From contig NZ_LR590484.1 of NCBI RefSeq assembly GCF_901482695.1, positions 5,518,001 through 5,582,000 of the forward strand: 64,000 nucleotides of DNA, given 5' to 3'. The notes under the pieces were generated by a model. The model was not told the origin of the DNA and ran no database searches. It saw only the letters and a list, made by a program, of their open reading frames with translations. A program made the position numbers and the translations under genes. This document shows positions 41,260 to 49,975 of this stretch, piece after piece (within the stretch, counting starts at the first letter, position 1; each line of letters starts with the position of its first letter). Origin of the DNA: Sphingobacterium thalpophilum (GTDB lineage: Bacteria > Bacteroidota > Bacteroidia > Sphingobacteriales > Sphingobacteriaceae).

Positions 41260-42264
41260 TTAATTGCTGGTACCGGCCAGTATCCAGTCCAGTTGCAGGG
41301 ACACCGCACAGTGGTCGGACAGATCCTGCCCCGCGCTATTTCGAAATAACTCCTTGTGTACTTTATAATCGTTGGCTTTAAAAATAAGCTGGCTGCTGTT
41401 ACGGTAGTAGATTTTATCGATGCCCTCACAGGTATCCGTCAGTTCCAAAGCTGCTTGGGCAACAAAATTGGCCTGATTCTCCGGTACTCTGCCTTGGTTT
41501 TTCAGCGCTACCCATGCATCGGTCAGACCGAGTTCCTGCCTAAACGATGTGACATTGTCCAGAGCAAAGGAATAATGTGCATTGAAATCGCCCATCAGCA
41601 ACAGGGGCCTACCTGCCGAATGTTCACGGATATACGCCTTCAGCTGCTCCAAGTTTTTCCGGCGAGCTACGGTGGCTTCAAAATCGTCCTGCGCCGTTGC
41701 ATGTACATTATAAACATCGACAAACACGGACTTCGCCAGCTGAATACGGGCAAAGGTAAATCCCTTGGGCGTCAGACAGTCTGTTCCATGACAAGCGCTC
41801 CAGCTCACCCGTTCAAAGTCCACGATCGGATATTTGGAAAGGGTGCTCAGGCCGTCCCCAAATGGGACGCCTCCCATATTCTCGGTTCGGTACGCATGTG
41901 TATTTTTACTGTACAAAAACTTGTTGTAGTTGAAATCTTCCTGCACATTGACAATATCAAAAGGATTGATACGCTCGCCGATTACAGCAATGCTCGATGA
42001 TCGTTCAGTGACGGCACTCGACAGCAGTTCTGGAAGCCCCGCGATATTATAAGTCAGCAGGCGCAGACTCCCCTGACTCTTTTCAGGCATTTCGGCGTCC
42101 ACCATGTTCATCAGTTTCAGCTGTTTTCGGGGTTTGAGCTTAAAGCCCAGCGTCAGACCGCCAAATGCGCAGACCGCCAGAATCACGATCTTCCGGACAC
42201 CGCCGGACCTGAATCTCTTTTCGAACAATAGATCTAATAGCATGGAATTTAACATTTTGTCCAT
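41260..42264 (-). CDS. Endonuclease/exonuclease/phosphatase (EEP) family protein, sphingomyelinase-like
   Basis: A 334-residue protein with a short N-terminal membrane segment (about residues 24-45), so the catalytic domain is probably outside the cytoplasm. EEP motifs in order: RLLTYNIAGLP, a metal-binding Glu in NVQEDFN, NVHATAQDD, MGDFNAHYSF, and the catalytic His in LSDHCAVSLQLD. In this superfamily the extracytoplasmic branch includes neutral sphingomyelinases and inositol-phosphatases. The gene is divergent from a glycolipid-type gene cluster, which fits a lipid head-group phosphodiesterase; this is inference. Several N-terminal Met codons make the start uncertain by a few residues. Confidence 0.85.
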   Translation of the reverse strand: MDKMLNSMLLDLLFEKRFRSGGVRKIVILAVCAFGGLTLGFKLKPRKQLKLMNMVDAEMPEKSQGSLRLLTYNIAGLPELLSSAVTERSSSIAVIGERINPFDIVNVQEDFNYNKFLYSKNTHAYRTENMGGVPFGDGLSTLSKYPIVDFERVSWSACHGTDCLTPKGFTFARIQLAKSVFVDVYNVHATAQDDFEATVARRKNLEQLKAYIREHSAGRPLLLMGDFNAHYSFALDNVTSFRQELGLTDAWVALKNQGRVPENQANFVAQAALELTDTCEGIDKIYYRNSSQLIFKANDYKVHKELFRNSAGQDLSDHCAVSLQLDWILAGTSN

Positions 42265-42447
42265 TTCAAAAATACCAGACCAACATGAGCCGATCCTGAA
42301 CTAAAAATTAATTGTTTTTATATAAATCATTCATAAATCATTAAATGCTCATAATTAATACACATTGGCATGACAGAAAGATAACATCTAGGTAGCATGG
42401 GGGTTACAGTTTTAGAATATTTTTACGAAACCCCTAATAAGAATAAC

Positions 42448-43623
42448 ATGAGAAAGGTAGCCTTCTTTACAGAAATACTCGTTGAGGATTTCGACGGAGC
42501 ATCGCGGACAATGTTTCAGCTGATCAATCGCATCGACCCCGCGCAATTCAATTATTTCTTTATTTATGGCGGCGGTCCGGCCCAGTTCAGAAATTTTCGT
42601 TCTTATAAAGTACCGAGCTTCAGCATTCCGGTCAATGACGATTACTGCCTGGCTATACCACAGCTTATCAAAAAGAAACTGGAACTGTCACTGGACGAGT
42701 TTGCTCCGGACGTCATTCATATTGCAACACCCTCCCTGCTCGGATTCTTTGCGCTCAATTATGCCAGACGCCGAAATATTCCTGTACTCACCATTTATCA
42801 TACCCATTTCATATCCTATATCGCCTATTATTTCAAAAACATCCTGCCGTTGGTCAAGCCGACCGAACAGTGGATGAAAAGAGCAATGAATAATTTCTAC
42901 AATAAATGTGACATTGTTTACGTACCCACCGGCTCGATCCTGTCCGAACTTCGGGAAATAGGTTTACGTCAGCATGGACTGACCTTATGGCAACGTGGCA
43001 TAGACACGCAGCTTTTTAATCCCCAGAAAAAAGACCGCTCGTTTATGCGGAAAATCACTGGCAATGATAAACCGACCATCCTCTTTGTCAGCAGGTTGGT
43101 CTGGGAAAAGAATATCCGCACACTGATTGAGATCTATCAGGAAATCCAGCGCCAAGGGCTCGGATACAATTTCGTAGTTGTCGGCGAAGGTACGGCCAAA
43201 GGGACAGCAATGCAGGAAATGCCAGACGCAATATTTCTAGGAAAAAAGACACATCAGGAACTCGCCGTCCTCTATGCTTCTGCGGATGCTTTTGTCTTCC
43301 CTTCCGTATCGGAAACTTATGGGAATGTTGTTATCGAAGCCATGGCCTCCGGCCTGCCTGCCGTGATTGCCGATGGAGGCGGCTCAGCATCACTGATCCA
43401 GCATGGCTCAAACGGCTTCAAGTGTCAGCCTGACAACGCCTCAGGCTACGTTTACTACCTCCACAAGATCCTTTCCGATAGCAGATTAAAACAGCACCTG
43501 ATCACCGCAGGATTGGCTTATGCCGGACAGCTCGACTGGACCGGCCTCGCCCTACAGTACTTCAAAGATATTGACATGCTTGCCGAAAAGACACAAGATA
43601 CAGCATTGGCATGGGCAAATTAG
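42448..43623 (+). CDS. GT4 family glycosyltransferase (1)
   Basis: Start at 42448 (MRKVAFFTEI) gives 391 residues. The N-terminal FDGASRTMFQLINRI and HIATPSLLGFFALNYARR are typical of GT4 enzymes that act on lipids, such as mannosyl- or SQDG-type transferases. The C-terminal sugar-nucleotide half has VSRLVWEKNIRTLIE, VGEG and the EX7E motif SETYGNVVIEAMASG. It is first of three genes that overlap each other by 13-14 bp, followed by a flippase-like protein and a second GT4. Probably adds a hexose to a lipid acceptor on the cytoplasmic face. Sugar and acceptor are not predictable. Confidence 0.9.
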   Translation: MRKVAFFTEILVEDFDGASRTMFQLINRIDPAQFNYFFIYGGGPAQFRNFRSYKVPSFSIPVNDDYCLAIPQLIKKKLELSLDEFAPDVIHIATPSLLGFFALNYARRRNIPVLTIYHTHFISYIAYYFKNILPLVKPTEQWMKRAMNNFYNKCDIVYVPTGSILSELREIGLRQHGLTLWQRGIDTQLFNPQKKDRSFMRKITGNDKPTILFVSRLVWEKNIRTLIEIYQEIQRQGLGYNFVVVGEGTAKGTAMQEMPDAIFLGKKTHQELAVLYASADAFVFPSVSETYGNVVIEAMASGLPAVIADGGGSASLIQHGSNGFKCQPDNASGYVYYLHKILSDSRLKQHLITAGLAYAGQLDWTGLALQYFKDIDMLAEKTQDTALAWAN

Positions 43624-44612
43624 TGCAGTCACGGCAGCTGATCAAAATTGTTTTTTCTCTTTTGATCTTCAGTTCCATAGCCGTTTTTCTGGTACAAAGT
43701 GATTTATCGGCGATCGGGAGCCAGCTCCGAAAGATTGGTTTTCGTTTTATATACGTTTTGCTTTCCACTGTGCTGGCCTATCTGTTTGGCACGCTCGCCT
43801 GGTGGATCTGTCTAGGGAAAATGAAAAATAAAATCAGTATTCCTGCGCTTTTTGCGATACGGCAGATCGGCGAAACTGTCGGCCTTTTTAACCCCGCCAG
43901 CGTTATCGGCGGGGACTGGGTAAAGGCAGATCTGGTGAGCCGGTATGGCATACAGGGACAGAAAGCTGTCGACGCTGTGGCTATCGCCCGCATTACAGCG
44001 GTATTATCCCAGCTGACATTATTTCTGGCAGCTGTGTTCTGGCTAATGTTCTCGCCTTTAAAAAAGGAGGTGATGCGCTATACTGGCAATTCCATATATG
44101 GGGTCTGCATTGTTTTGTTCGTATTGGTCATCGTCATATTCTGCTGGCTGATTTCCACAAAGGCCCCGCCCAAACCTGCTGACATACCGCTGGATTTCTG
44201 GAACAGAACAAAAGTCAGTATAGAGACGCTGTTGTGGCGTATCCGGGAGTTCTACCAGCAGCAGAATCGTGTGTTCTGGTATGCATATCTCTTGTCTGCC
44301 ATCCATTGGCTTGCCGGCAGTGTTGAATTCTACCTTTTACTGACGTTTATGGGTGTCGACGTCAGCCTCATGCATGGTCTGCTGCTCGACATGAGCGTTA
44401 TTATCCTGAAAAGTACCGGAGCTTTTATTCCGGGGCAGCTTGGTATTGAAGAGCTATCCAACAAGCTGCTGCTGACGATGATCGGAGTCGGCGGCGGCAG
44501 CCTCTGGTTGAGCATATCGATCCTGCGACGTGCACGCCAGGTATTTTGGATAGCGCTAAGTGCTGTATTTTATCTGTGTATTAAACGAAAAAAACGATAT
44601 GCAACCGTCTGA
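43611..44612 (+). CDS. LPG-synthase-TM/AglD-HpnL-like flippase-type membrane protein
   Basis: A 333-residue protein with about eight membrane helices of the lysylphosphatidylglycerol synthase transmembrane family (UPF0104-like). Conserved features are FNPASVIGGDWVKADLVSR, a cytoplasmic loop near residues 175-215, STGAFIPGQLGIEELSNKLL, and the final basic KRKKRYATV. This family contains HpnL and flippase domains of MprF and is thought to move lipids across the membrane. It lies between two GT4 genes, overlapping both, which suggests translocation of the glycolipid they make. This is inference from context. Confidence 0.88.
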   Translation: MGKLVQSRQLIKIVFSLLIFSSIAVFLVQSDLSAIGSQLRKIGFRFIYVLLSTVLAYLFGTLAWWICLGKMKNKISIPALFAIRQIGETVGLFNPASVIGGDWVKADLVSRYGIQGQKAVDAVAIARITAVLSQLTLFLAAVFWLMFSPLKKEVMRYTGNSIYGVCIVLFVLVIVIFCWLISTKAPPKPADIPLDFWNRTKVSIETLLWRIREFYQQQNRVFWYAYLLSAIHWLAGSVEFYLLLTFMGVDVSLMHGLLLDMSVIILKSTGAFIPGQLGIEELSNKLLLTMIGVGGGSLWLSISILRRARQVFWIALSAVFYLCIKRKKRYATV

Positions 44613-45786
44613 AATCGAAATTCTATTTGTCAGCCACAAATATCCACCAACTGTAGGTGGAATGGAAAAACAGAGTTTTGAGCTGATCAATGGTGTTGCC
44701 CATTATCTCAAAGTCCACACACTGCTGTATACCGGCGGAGAAAACATATTGCGTTTCTTCTTCTTGTTGAACCGTCGCATTATGGAAAAAATTAAAGCAC
44801 ATCCACGCATCCGTGTCATCCATTTTAATGACGGCCTTATCGCCTCCTTGGCTACCTTTCACACCGGATATGCTCATTTGAAGAAGGTAGTTACGATCCA
44901 TGGGCTGGATATTGTTTTTCCTCTTCCTTATTTTAAACGGCACATTGTCCCGCGATTTAATACTTTTGAAAGGGTTATTGCCGTTAGCGAAGCAACTGCC
45001 GACGCTGCCCGGTCGGCTGGTATCGATCCATCCAGGGTCACCGTCATTCCCAACGGCGTGGACCCTGTAAGCCACCAAAACGAAAGGCCAACGACCAGCT
45101 TACCCGATGTTCCTTACTTTATTACGCTGGGCCGGCCCGTGAAGCGTAAAGGTTTCTCCTGGCTCATGAAAGAAGTTGTCCCTTTTGTAAAAGGCGATTT
45201 CAAACTGCTGATGCTGGGGCCATTTGACTCTAAGCCCCGCTGGAAAGAACGACTGCTCAGTTTCCTCCCCTCCAGCCTCTTTCAGCTGATAACACTATTT
45301 TTGGGATACCCCACCGACCAGCAGGCCATCCGGAAATTATTACAGGCTCATCCCGACAAAGTCCAGCACCTGGGCAAGGTGCCAACTGAGGAGCTGATGC
45401 GGCTTCTTGCACAGGCGGAGGCTTTTTTAATGCCCAATATTAAGGTAGCGGGTGACATGGAGGGTTTTGGTCTGGTTTGCCTGGAAGCATCCACCGCAGG
45501 CGCACTGGTAGTGGCGGCCGAACTGGAAGGCATCACAAGCGCCATTTGCAAAGACAAAAATGGAATTCTGCTGCCTAGCCAGGATGCAGCAGCCTGGATC
45601 TGCCAGCTACAGGCAATTCTAGATTCTCCAGACAGGCATCGGCAGCTCGGCGCAGCATTTCGGGAGTACACCCTGAAGCATTATAGCTGGGATATCATGG
45701 CGCGATCCTATAGCCAGGAGTTCATTGATCTCTGCGCTGAGACGGACAGCCACCGCCCCCTCTCAGCTGCGCTGCAGGTGCAATAG
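44599..45786 (+). CDS. GT4 family glycosyltransferase (2)
   Basis: Start at 44599 (MQPSEIEILF) gives 395 residues and a 14-bp overlap with the flippase gene. HKYPPTVGGMEKQSFELI, VVTIHGLDIVFP and IAVSEATADAARSAGI are N-terminal GT4 features; VTVIPNGVDP, TLGRPVKRKGFSWL and the EX7E motif MEGFGLVCLEASTAG form the donor-binding half. It is likely the second sugar-adding enzyme of the same pathway as GT4 (1). Its last 24 bp overlap the 3' end of the convergent hydroxylase gene. Confidence 0.9.
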   Translation: MQPSEIEILFVSHKYPPTVGGMEKQSFELINGVAHYLKVHTLLYTGGENILRFFFLLNRRIMEKIKAHPRIRVIHFNDGLIASLATFHTGYAHLKKVVTIHGLDIVFPLPYFKRHIVPRFNTFERVIAVSEATADAARSAGIDPSRVTVIPNGVDPVSHQNERPTTSLPDVPYFITLGRPVKRKGFSWLMKEVVPFVKGDFKLLMLGPFDSKPRWKERLLSFLPSSLFQLITLFLGYPTDQQAIRKLLQAHPDKVQHLGKVPTEELMRLLAQAEAFLMPNIKVAGDMEGFGLVCLEASTAGALVVAAELEGITSAICKDKNGILLPSQDAAAWICQLQAILDSPDRHRQLGAAFREYTLKHYSWDIMARSYSQEFIDLCAETDSHRPLSAALQVQ

Positions 45787-46992
45787 GCTGGTATAACGGG
45801 ACTGGAGTATCCGGTATGCGCAAAGCTGCAACAATCCTACGCTCAGGATGGCGCCCATGAACATCGCAGATGGAAAGCTGACAGCCACAAAGAGCAATAA
45901 AAGAAACAACCGCGTCATTTCGAGTGGAAACACCCAGCGTTCATGTTCCAGAAGACCACCAATACAGATCACGCTCGATAGAATAAATACACCGCCTACA
46001 GTGAGCTGACCAATGTGTAGGTAGTTGCCAAAGAGCAGAAAGAAGAAAAGGAGCAGCATGGTCAGAATAGACTGGAAAAGGATGTAGCGGCTGAGAACTT
46101 TGGGATGTACCTGCTGTTTGGTTCCCGAAAACAGCCTCTCCTCCAGCTCCGCTCTGATTTCAGGCTGGATATCGTCAGGCCGTCCAAAGATTGTCCGCAT
46201 CTTATTCTTAAATCCCCGAGCACGCTGAAACGACACGCCAATCTCAAATAGGTAATGAAAATGCTGCCATAAAAACGTATAGCGCTGAATCGGCTTGGTG
46301 AGCCCATACACACAGGGTTCCTCCTTTTTTTCTTCGATAAAGGTACCAAATAGTTTGTCCCAGATAATCAGGATGTCACCGTAATTTTTGTCCAGATAGA
46401 TCTCATTGCTGCTGTGATGCACCCGATGATGGGAGGGCGTTACCAGTATCTTTTCGAGAATTCCAAGATGGCCAATAGTCTGTGTATGGGAAAAAAATGG
46501 ATACACACCGTGGACCAATAGAATAACAGTCATCATGAACGGCGGGAAGCCCAACAGCGGAATAAAGGCCCAGAACAGGGAACGGAATACCGCCTGGAAA
46601 ATCGTTATTCGTGCAGCTACGGTGAAATTATAGTCTTCACTTTGATGATGCACGACATGCGCAGCCCAGAGTAAATTGACCTCGTGGCTATAACGATGGT
46701 ACCAATACCACAAAAAATCGGTGAATAAAAACAGCAGGAGCCACGTCCAGATATTGGCTTCAATCTGAAACAGCGCAAAATTCTGGTAGATCCAGACAAA
46801 GAAAAAATAGAACAGGCTGACAGAAAACATATCGCACATCCGCTCGACAATGCCCACATTCAGATTGGAAATCGATTCATCAAATGTATAATATCGTTTT
46901 TGTTTTTTCAGGCTATACCCGTACTCCATTACCATCAACAACAAAAACAAAGGAATAATAAAAGCTAAAAAATTAAGTTTCTCTGTTTGCAT
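45763..46992 (-). CDS. Fatty acid hydroxylase/sterol desaturase superfamily, AGMO-like
   Basis: Start at 46992 (MQTEKLN) gives 409 residues; a start at 47013 is possible. Several membrane helices are separated by the histidine clusters HRYSH, HVVHH and a later HHRVHH, which bind the di-iron centre of this superfamily. The extra C-terminal membrane helices (about 290-400) resemble alkylglycerol monooxygenase more than plain sterol desaturase. It probably inserts oxygen into a lipid chain, such as a fatty acid or long-chain base. Convergent with GT4 (2) by a 24-bp overlap. The link to the glycolipid genes is by position only. Confidence 0.87.
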   Translation of the reverse strand: MQTEKLNFLAFIIPLFLLLMVMEYGYSLKKQKRYYTFDESISNLNVGIVERMCDMFSVSLFYFFFVWIYQNFALFQIEANIWTWLLLFLFTDFLWYWYHRYSHEVNLLWAAHVVHHQSEDYNFTVAARITIFQAVFRSLFWAFIPLLGFPPFMMTVILLVHGVYPFFSHTQTIGHLGILEKILVTPSHHRVHHSSNEIYLDKNYGDILIIWDKLFGTFIEEKKEEPCVYGLTKPIQRYTFLWQHFHYLFEIGVSFQRARGFKNKMRTIFGRPDDIQPEIRAELEERLFSGTKQQVHPKVLSRYILFQSILTMLLLFFFLLFGNYLHIGQLTVGGVFILSSVICIGGLLEHERWVFPLEMTRLFLLLLFVAVSFPSAMFMGAILSVGLLQLCAYRILQSRYTSLLHLQRS

Positions 46993-47207
46993 GAAGTCCA
47001 AATTTGAAATCAAAAGGTGCTCAATTCATTTCGATCTGGGTGGTAAAGAGCATATACCCGCTACCTACAGTCCAATTCTTATTATTTAACAATCAATTTT
47101 AAATCGGGTTTTTCTTTTGGTCTTTCTATTCACAAATTATTCGCTGCTGGTACTTCCTGACAGAAATAGACAGCAGCTAGTTTGTGGATTACTGCATAGC
47201 CAAATTA

Positions 47208-47236
47208 TGCCCCGAACGGCAGGCACGTTCGGGGCA
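47208..47236 (-). terminator. Hairpin downstream of the Emr operon
   Basis: TGCCCCGAACG (47208-47218) and CGTTCGGGGCA (47226-47236) form a perfect GC-rich 11-bp stem with a 7-nt loop, 36 bp beyond the emrB stop. No strong T-run follows on the minus strand, so efficiency is uncertain. Confidence 0.65.
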
Positions 47237-47271
47237 CGACAGAAAATAGCTGTGCGCTATTCAAAAACTCC

Positions 47272-48855
47272 TTAATGTACACTGGACATATCCACCTGCG
47301 ATTTCCCCTGTTTGATCATCAATACAAAGGGTACACAGACGAGAAATGCGACACCCAGATACAAAAACACGTCCATATAAGACAATACCGTAGCTTGCTT
47401 CATCACACTCATATCCAGGATCTGATGTGCTTTGGCCAGCGCCTCGTTGGGCGCAAAACCTTTGGCCTGGAAATTCAGCTGTAGCTGCTGCAGCCGTTGC
47501 TGCACATCAAACTTGCTGGGGTCCAGATTGGCAACCAGATCCACACGGTGTTTTTGTGAATCACGCGCGATAAAGGTCGTGATCAACGCAATACCGAAAG
47601 AGCCGCCAAGCTGACGCATCATCCCTGTGAAAGCGGCACCCTCACCGATCGCCCTGCCATGCAAAGTCGACAAAGAGAGCGTCATCACCGGAACGAACAG
47701 CAATCCCAGTCCCACACCACGGATAATCAAAGGCCAGAACATGTGTTCAGAACCTGTATCGTTGGTCATCAGACTGTACATCCAAAAACAGAAACCAAAG
47801 AAAATACTGAGGCCCACTGCTACCATATACTTCTGGGGCACACCGTTCTGAATCATCCTGCCGATAAAGGGCATCATGATACCAGTCATGATCGAGCTGG
47901 GCAACAACAGCAGTCCCGCATCCGTTGCCGTCCAGCCCAAGATCGACTGGGTATAAATCGGAATGATAAACGTTGATCCAAATAGACCAAACCCCAAGAT
48001 AAAGCTCATCACAACGCCCACCTGCAGATTTTTATCTTTAAGCACACGGAGGTTAACAATGGGTTTGTCGTAAACCAGTTCCCGCCAGATGAAAAACAGC
48101 AGTCCGAAGCCAGACACTATAGACAGAGCTAAGATCAAGGGATCGTCAAACCAGTCGTCCTGCTGTCCATGTTCCAGCACAAACTGCAGTGAACCGATAA
48201 ATAAAATCAAGAACAGCATACCAAACCAGTCCACCTCCCGGGCTGACTGCTTCTGACTATATTTTGGACTACGTACAAAGGATAATGTGAGCAACGTCGC
48301 AATGATACCGAGAGGCACATTGATATAAAAAATGTACGGCCAGGAGAAGTTATCGATGATATACCCCCCTAACGGCGGGCCCAAAGTCGGCCCGATAATA
48401 ACCCCCATTCCGTAGATGGCCTGGGCCATACTGCGTTTTTCTTTAGGATAGCTTTCCGTAATAATAGTCTGCGCCGTCACCAATAAGGCGCCCCCGCCCA
48501 TGCCCTGCAGAAAGCGGAAGGCAACTAGCTCCCAGATATTGGTCGCGTTGCCACATAAAAATGAAGATACGGTGAATATGATAATGGACGCAGCGAAGTA
48601 ATTGCGCCGTCCAAACTGCTGTGAAAGCCAGCTGGTCATCGGAATCACAATGACGTTGGCAATGGCATAGGCGGTAATAACCCAGGCCACATCGGTCAAT
48701 GTCGCTCCCAACGAACCTTTCATGTCGTTGAGCGCGACATTCACAATCGTGGTATCTACGATTTCCAATAGTGCACAGAGCACGGCAGTAATCGTGATGA
48801 CCACACGTCGAAAACCATATTCAACCAGACTATCCTGTTGATTTAAATTTTCCAT
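47272..48855 (-). CDS. EmrB/QacA-type MFS drug:H+ antiporter (DHA2)
   Basis: A 527-residue permease with about fourteen hydrophobic helices. LEIVDTTIVNVALNDMKGSLG at the N-terminus (with Asp in TM1), ITAYAIANVIVIPMTSWLSQQFGRR and FRFLQGMGGGALL are DHA2 signatures, as is the motif-C-like GMGVIIGPTLGPPLGG. It moves hydrophobic compounds across the inner membrane by proton exchange. It lies 2 bp after the EmrA-type gene and is the last gene of a four-gene operon with its own TetR and TolC. Confidence 0.95.
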   Translation of the reverse strand: MENLNQQDSLVEYGFRRVVITITAVLCALLEIVDTTIVNVALNDMKGSLGATLTDVAWVITAYAIANVIVIPMTSWLSQQFGRRNYFAASIIIFTVSSFLCGNATNIWELVAFRFLQGMGGGALLVTAQTIITESYPKEKRSMAQAIYGMGVIIGPTLGPPLGGYIIDNFSWPYIFYINVPLGIIATLLTLSFVRSPKYSQKQSAREVDWFGMLFLILFIGSLQFVLEHGQQDDWFDDPLILALSIVSGFGLLFFIWRELVYDKPIVNLRVLKDKNLQVGVVMSFILGFGLFGSTFIIPIYTQSILGWTATDAGLLLLPSSIMTGIMMPFIGRMIQNGVPQKYMVAVGLSIFFGFCFWMYSLMTNDTGSEHMFWPLIIRGVGLGLLFVPVMTLSLSTLHGRAIGEGAAFTGMMRQLGGSFGIALITTFIARDSQKHRVDLVANLDPSKFDVQQRLQQLQLNFQAKGFAPNEALAKAHQILDMSVMKQATVLSYMDVFLYLGVAFLVCVPFVLMIKQGKSQVDMSSVH

Positions 48856-48857
48856 AG

Positions 48858-49961
48858 TTATTGAACATGCACATCCACATCAGCATTCATGCCCGGTCTG
48901 AGCAGTGCCACATTTTCAGCCTTATTTTCTTGTGTCAACTTGATTTTTACCGGCAGACGTTGTACAGTTTTCACAAAGTTACCCGTCGCATTGTCCGGTG
49001 GCAATAAAGAGAACCGTGAACCCGTGGCTGGTGAGAAGGAATTTACCTCGCCCTCAAACGCGATATTGGGATATGCATCCACCTTAATTTCCACTTTTTG
49101 ACCAGGTTTCATTTTTTGCAGCTGCGTCTCCTTAAAGTTGGCAACCACCCAAGTCTCCTTGTTGTCGACAATATAAAATAAAGACTGTCCGGGATTGACC
49201 ATCTGACCCGGCTGCACTTTGATGTTGGAGACCTGACCGTCCACAGAAGCCAGAACGGCCGTGTACGATAAATTCAATTTGGCTGCTTCCAACTGGGCTT
49301 TGGCACGTTTAATATTCGCTTCGGCCACCGAGGTTTGCTTGGATGCCACTGTCGTCTTGCTGACGATGGCGTTGCGCTGTGATGCACTCGCATTACGTTG
49401 CTGCTGCAAGATCTCCACCTGCTTGTCAGCCTCCAGCTTTGCAGTCAACGCCTGCTCATATTGCTGTTTAGTAATAGACTGATTATTATATAAATTCTGA
49501 TAACGGATATAATCATTGTTGGCCTGTTTAGCACGGATCCGTGCCGCTTCAATACTGCCCAGATTGGACTGGATAGTCGCATCCGAAATCGCCACATTCG
49601 CAGAAGAAGCAGACACATCCGCCTTCGAGACAGCAAAACTGCTCTCCGCTGCCGCCAAAGCCGCCTCGGCCTCGTCCACACGAACCTGATAATCCTGGCT
49701 CTCAATCGTAAATAGCGTATCCCCTTTTCGGACAAGGTCGTTGTCCTTCACATATACCTTGGCAATAAATCCGCCGACACGCGGAATAATCGGGCTCATA
49801 TTTTTCTCCACCTGCGCATCGTCCGTAGTTTCATGGGACTGGCTATGGATGTACTTGTAGGCGCCATAAGCCCCGCCGAAGAGCACCAATGCTGCCAGGA
49901 TAATTGTAAATCTCTTATTTGTACCTTTCTTTTCAGGTGCGTTTTCAACTGTATTTTCCAT
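48858..49961 (-). CDS. EmrA/HlyD family membrane fusion protein
   Basis: A 367-residue protein with a single N-terminal membrane anchor (FTIILAALVLFGGAYGAYKYI) and not a lipid anchor, unlike the RND adaptors in this window. TTDDAQVEKNMSPIIPRVGGFIAKVYVKDNDLV is the HlyD/EmrA lipoyl half; a long coiled coil rich in Gln and Ala (about 85-210) and TAVLASVDGQVSNIKVQPGQMVNPG follow. It bridges EmrB and the TolC-type channel. Gaps to the flanking genes are 2 and 14 bp. Confidence 0.95.
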   Translation of the reverse strand: MENTVENAPEKKGTNKRFTIILAALVLFGGAYGAYKYIHSQSHETTDDAQVEKNMSPIIPRVGGFIAKVYVKDNDLVRKGDTLFTIESQDYQVRVDEAEAALAAAESSFAVSKADVSASSANVAISDATIQSNLGSIEAARIRAKQANNDYIRYQNLYNNQSITKQQYEQALTAKLEADKQVEILQQQRNASASQRNAIVSKTTVASKQTSVAEANIKRAKAQLEAAKLNLSYTAVLASVDGQVSNIKVQPGQMVNPGQSLFYIVDNKETWVVANFKETQLQKMKPGQKVEIKVDAYPNIAFEGEVNSFSPATGSRFSLLPPDNATGNFVKTVQRLPVKIKLTQENKAENVALLRPGMNADVDVHVQ

Positions 49962-49975
49962 GTCTAGATTAATTG

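Noticed and set aside
41356..42000. Forward frame of 214 codons opposite the EEP gene
   Set aside because: The reverse frame has all EEP motifs, so this is an antisense shadow.
42322..42342. Direct repeat ATAAATCATT twice, 11 bp apart, before the GT4 cluster
   Set aside because: Low-complexity AT-rich sequence without symmetry or a nearby regulator; too weak to call an operator.
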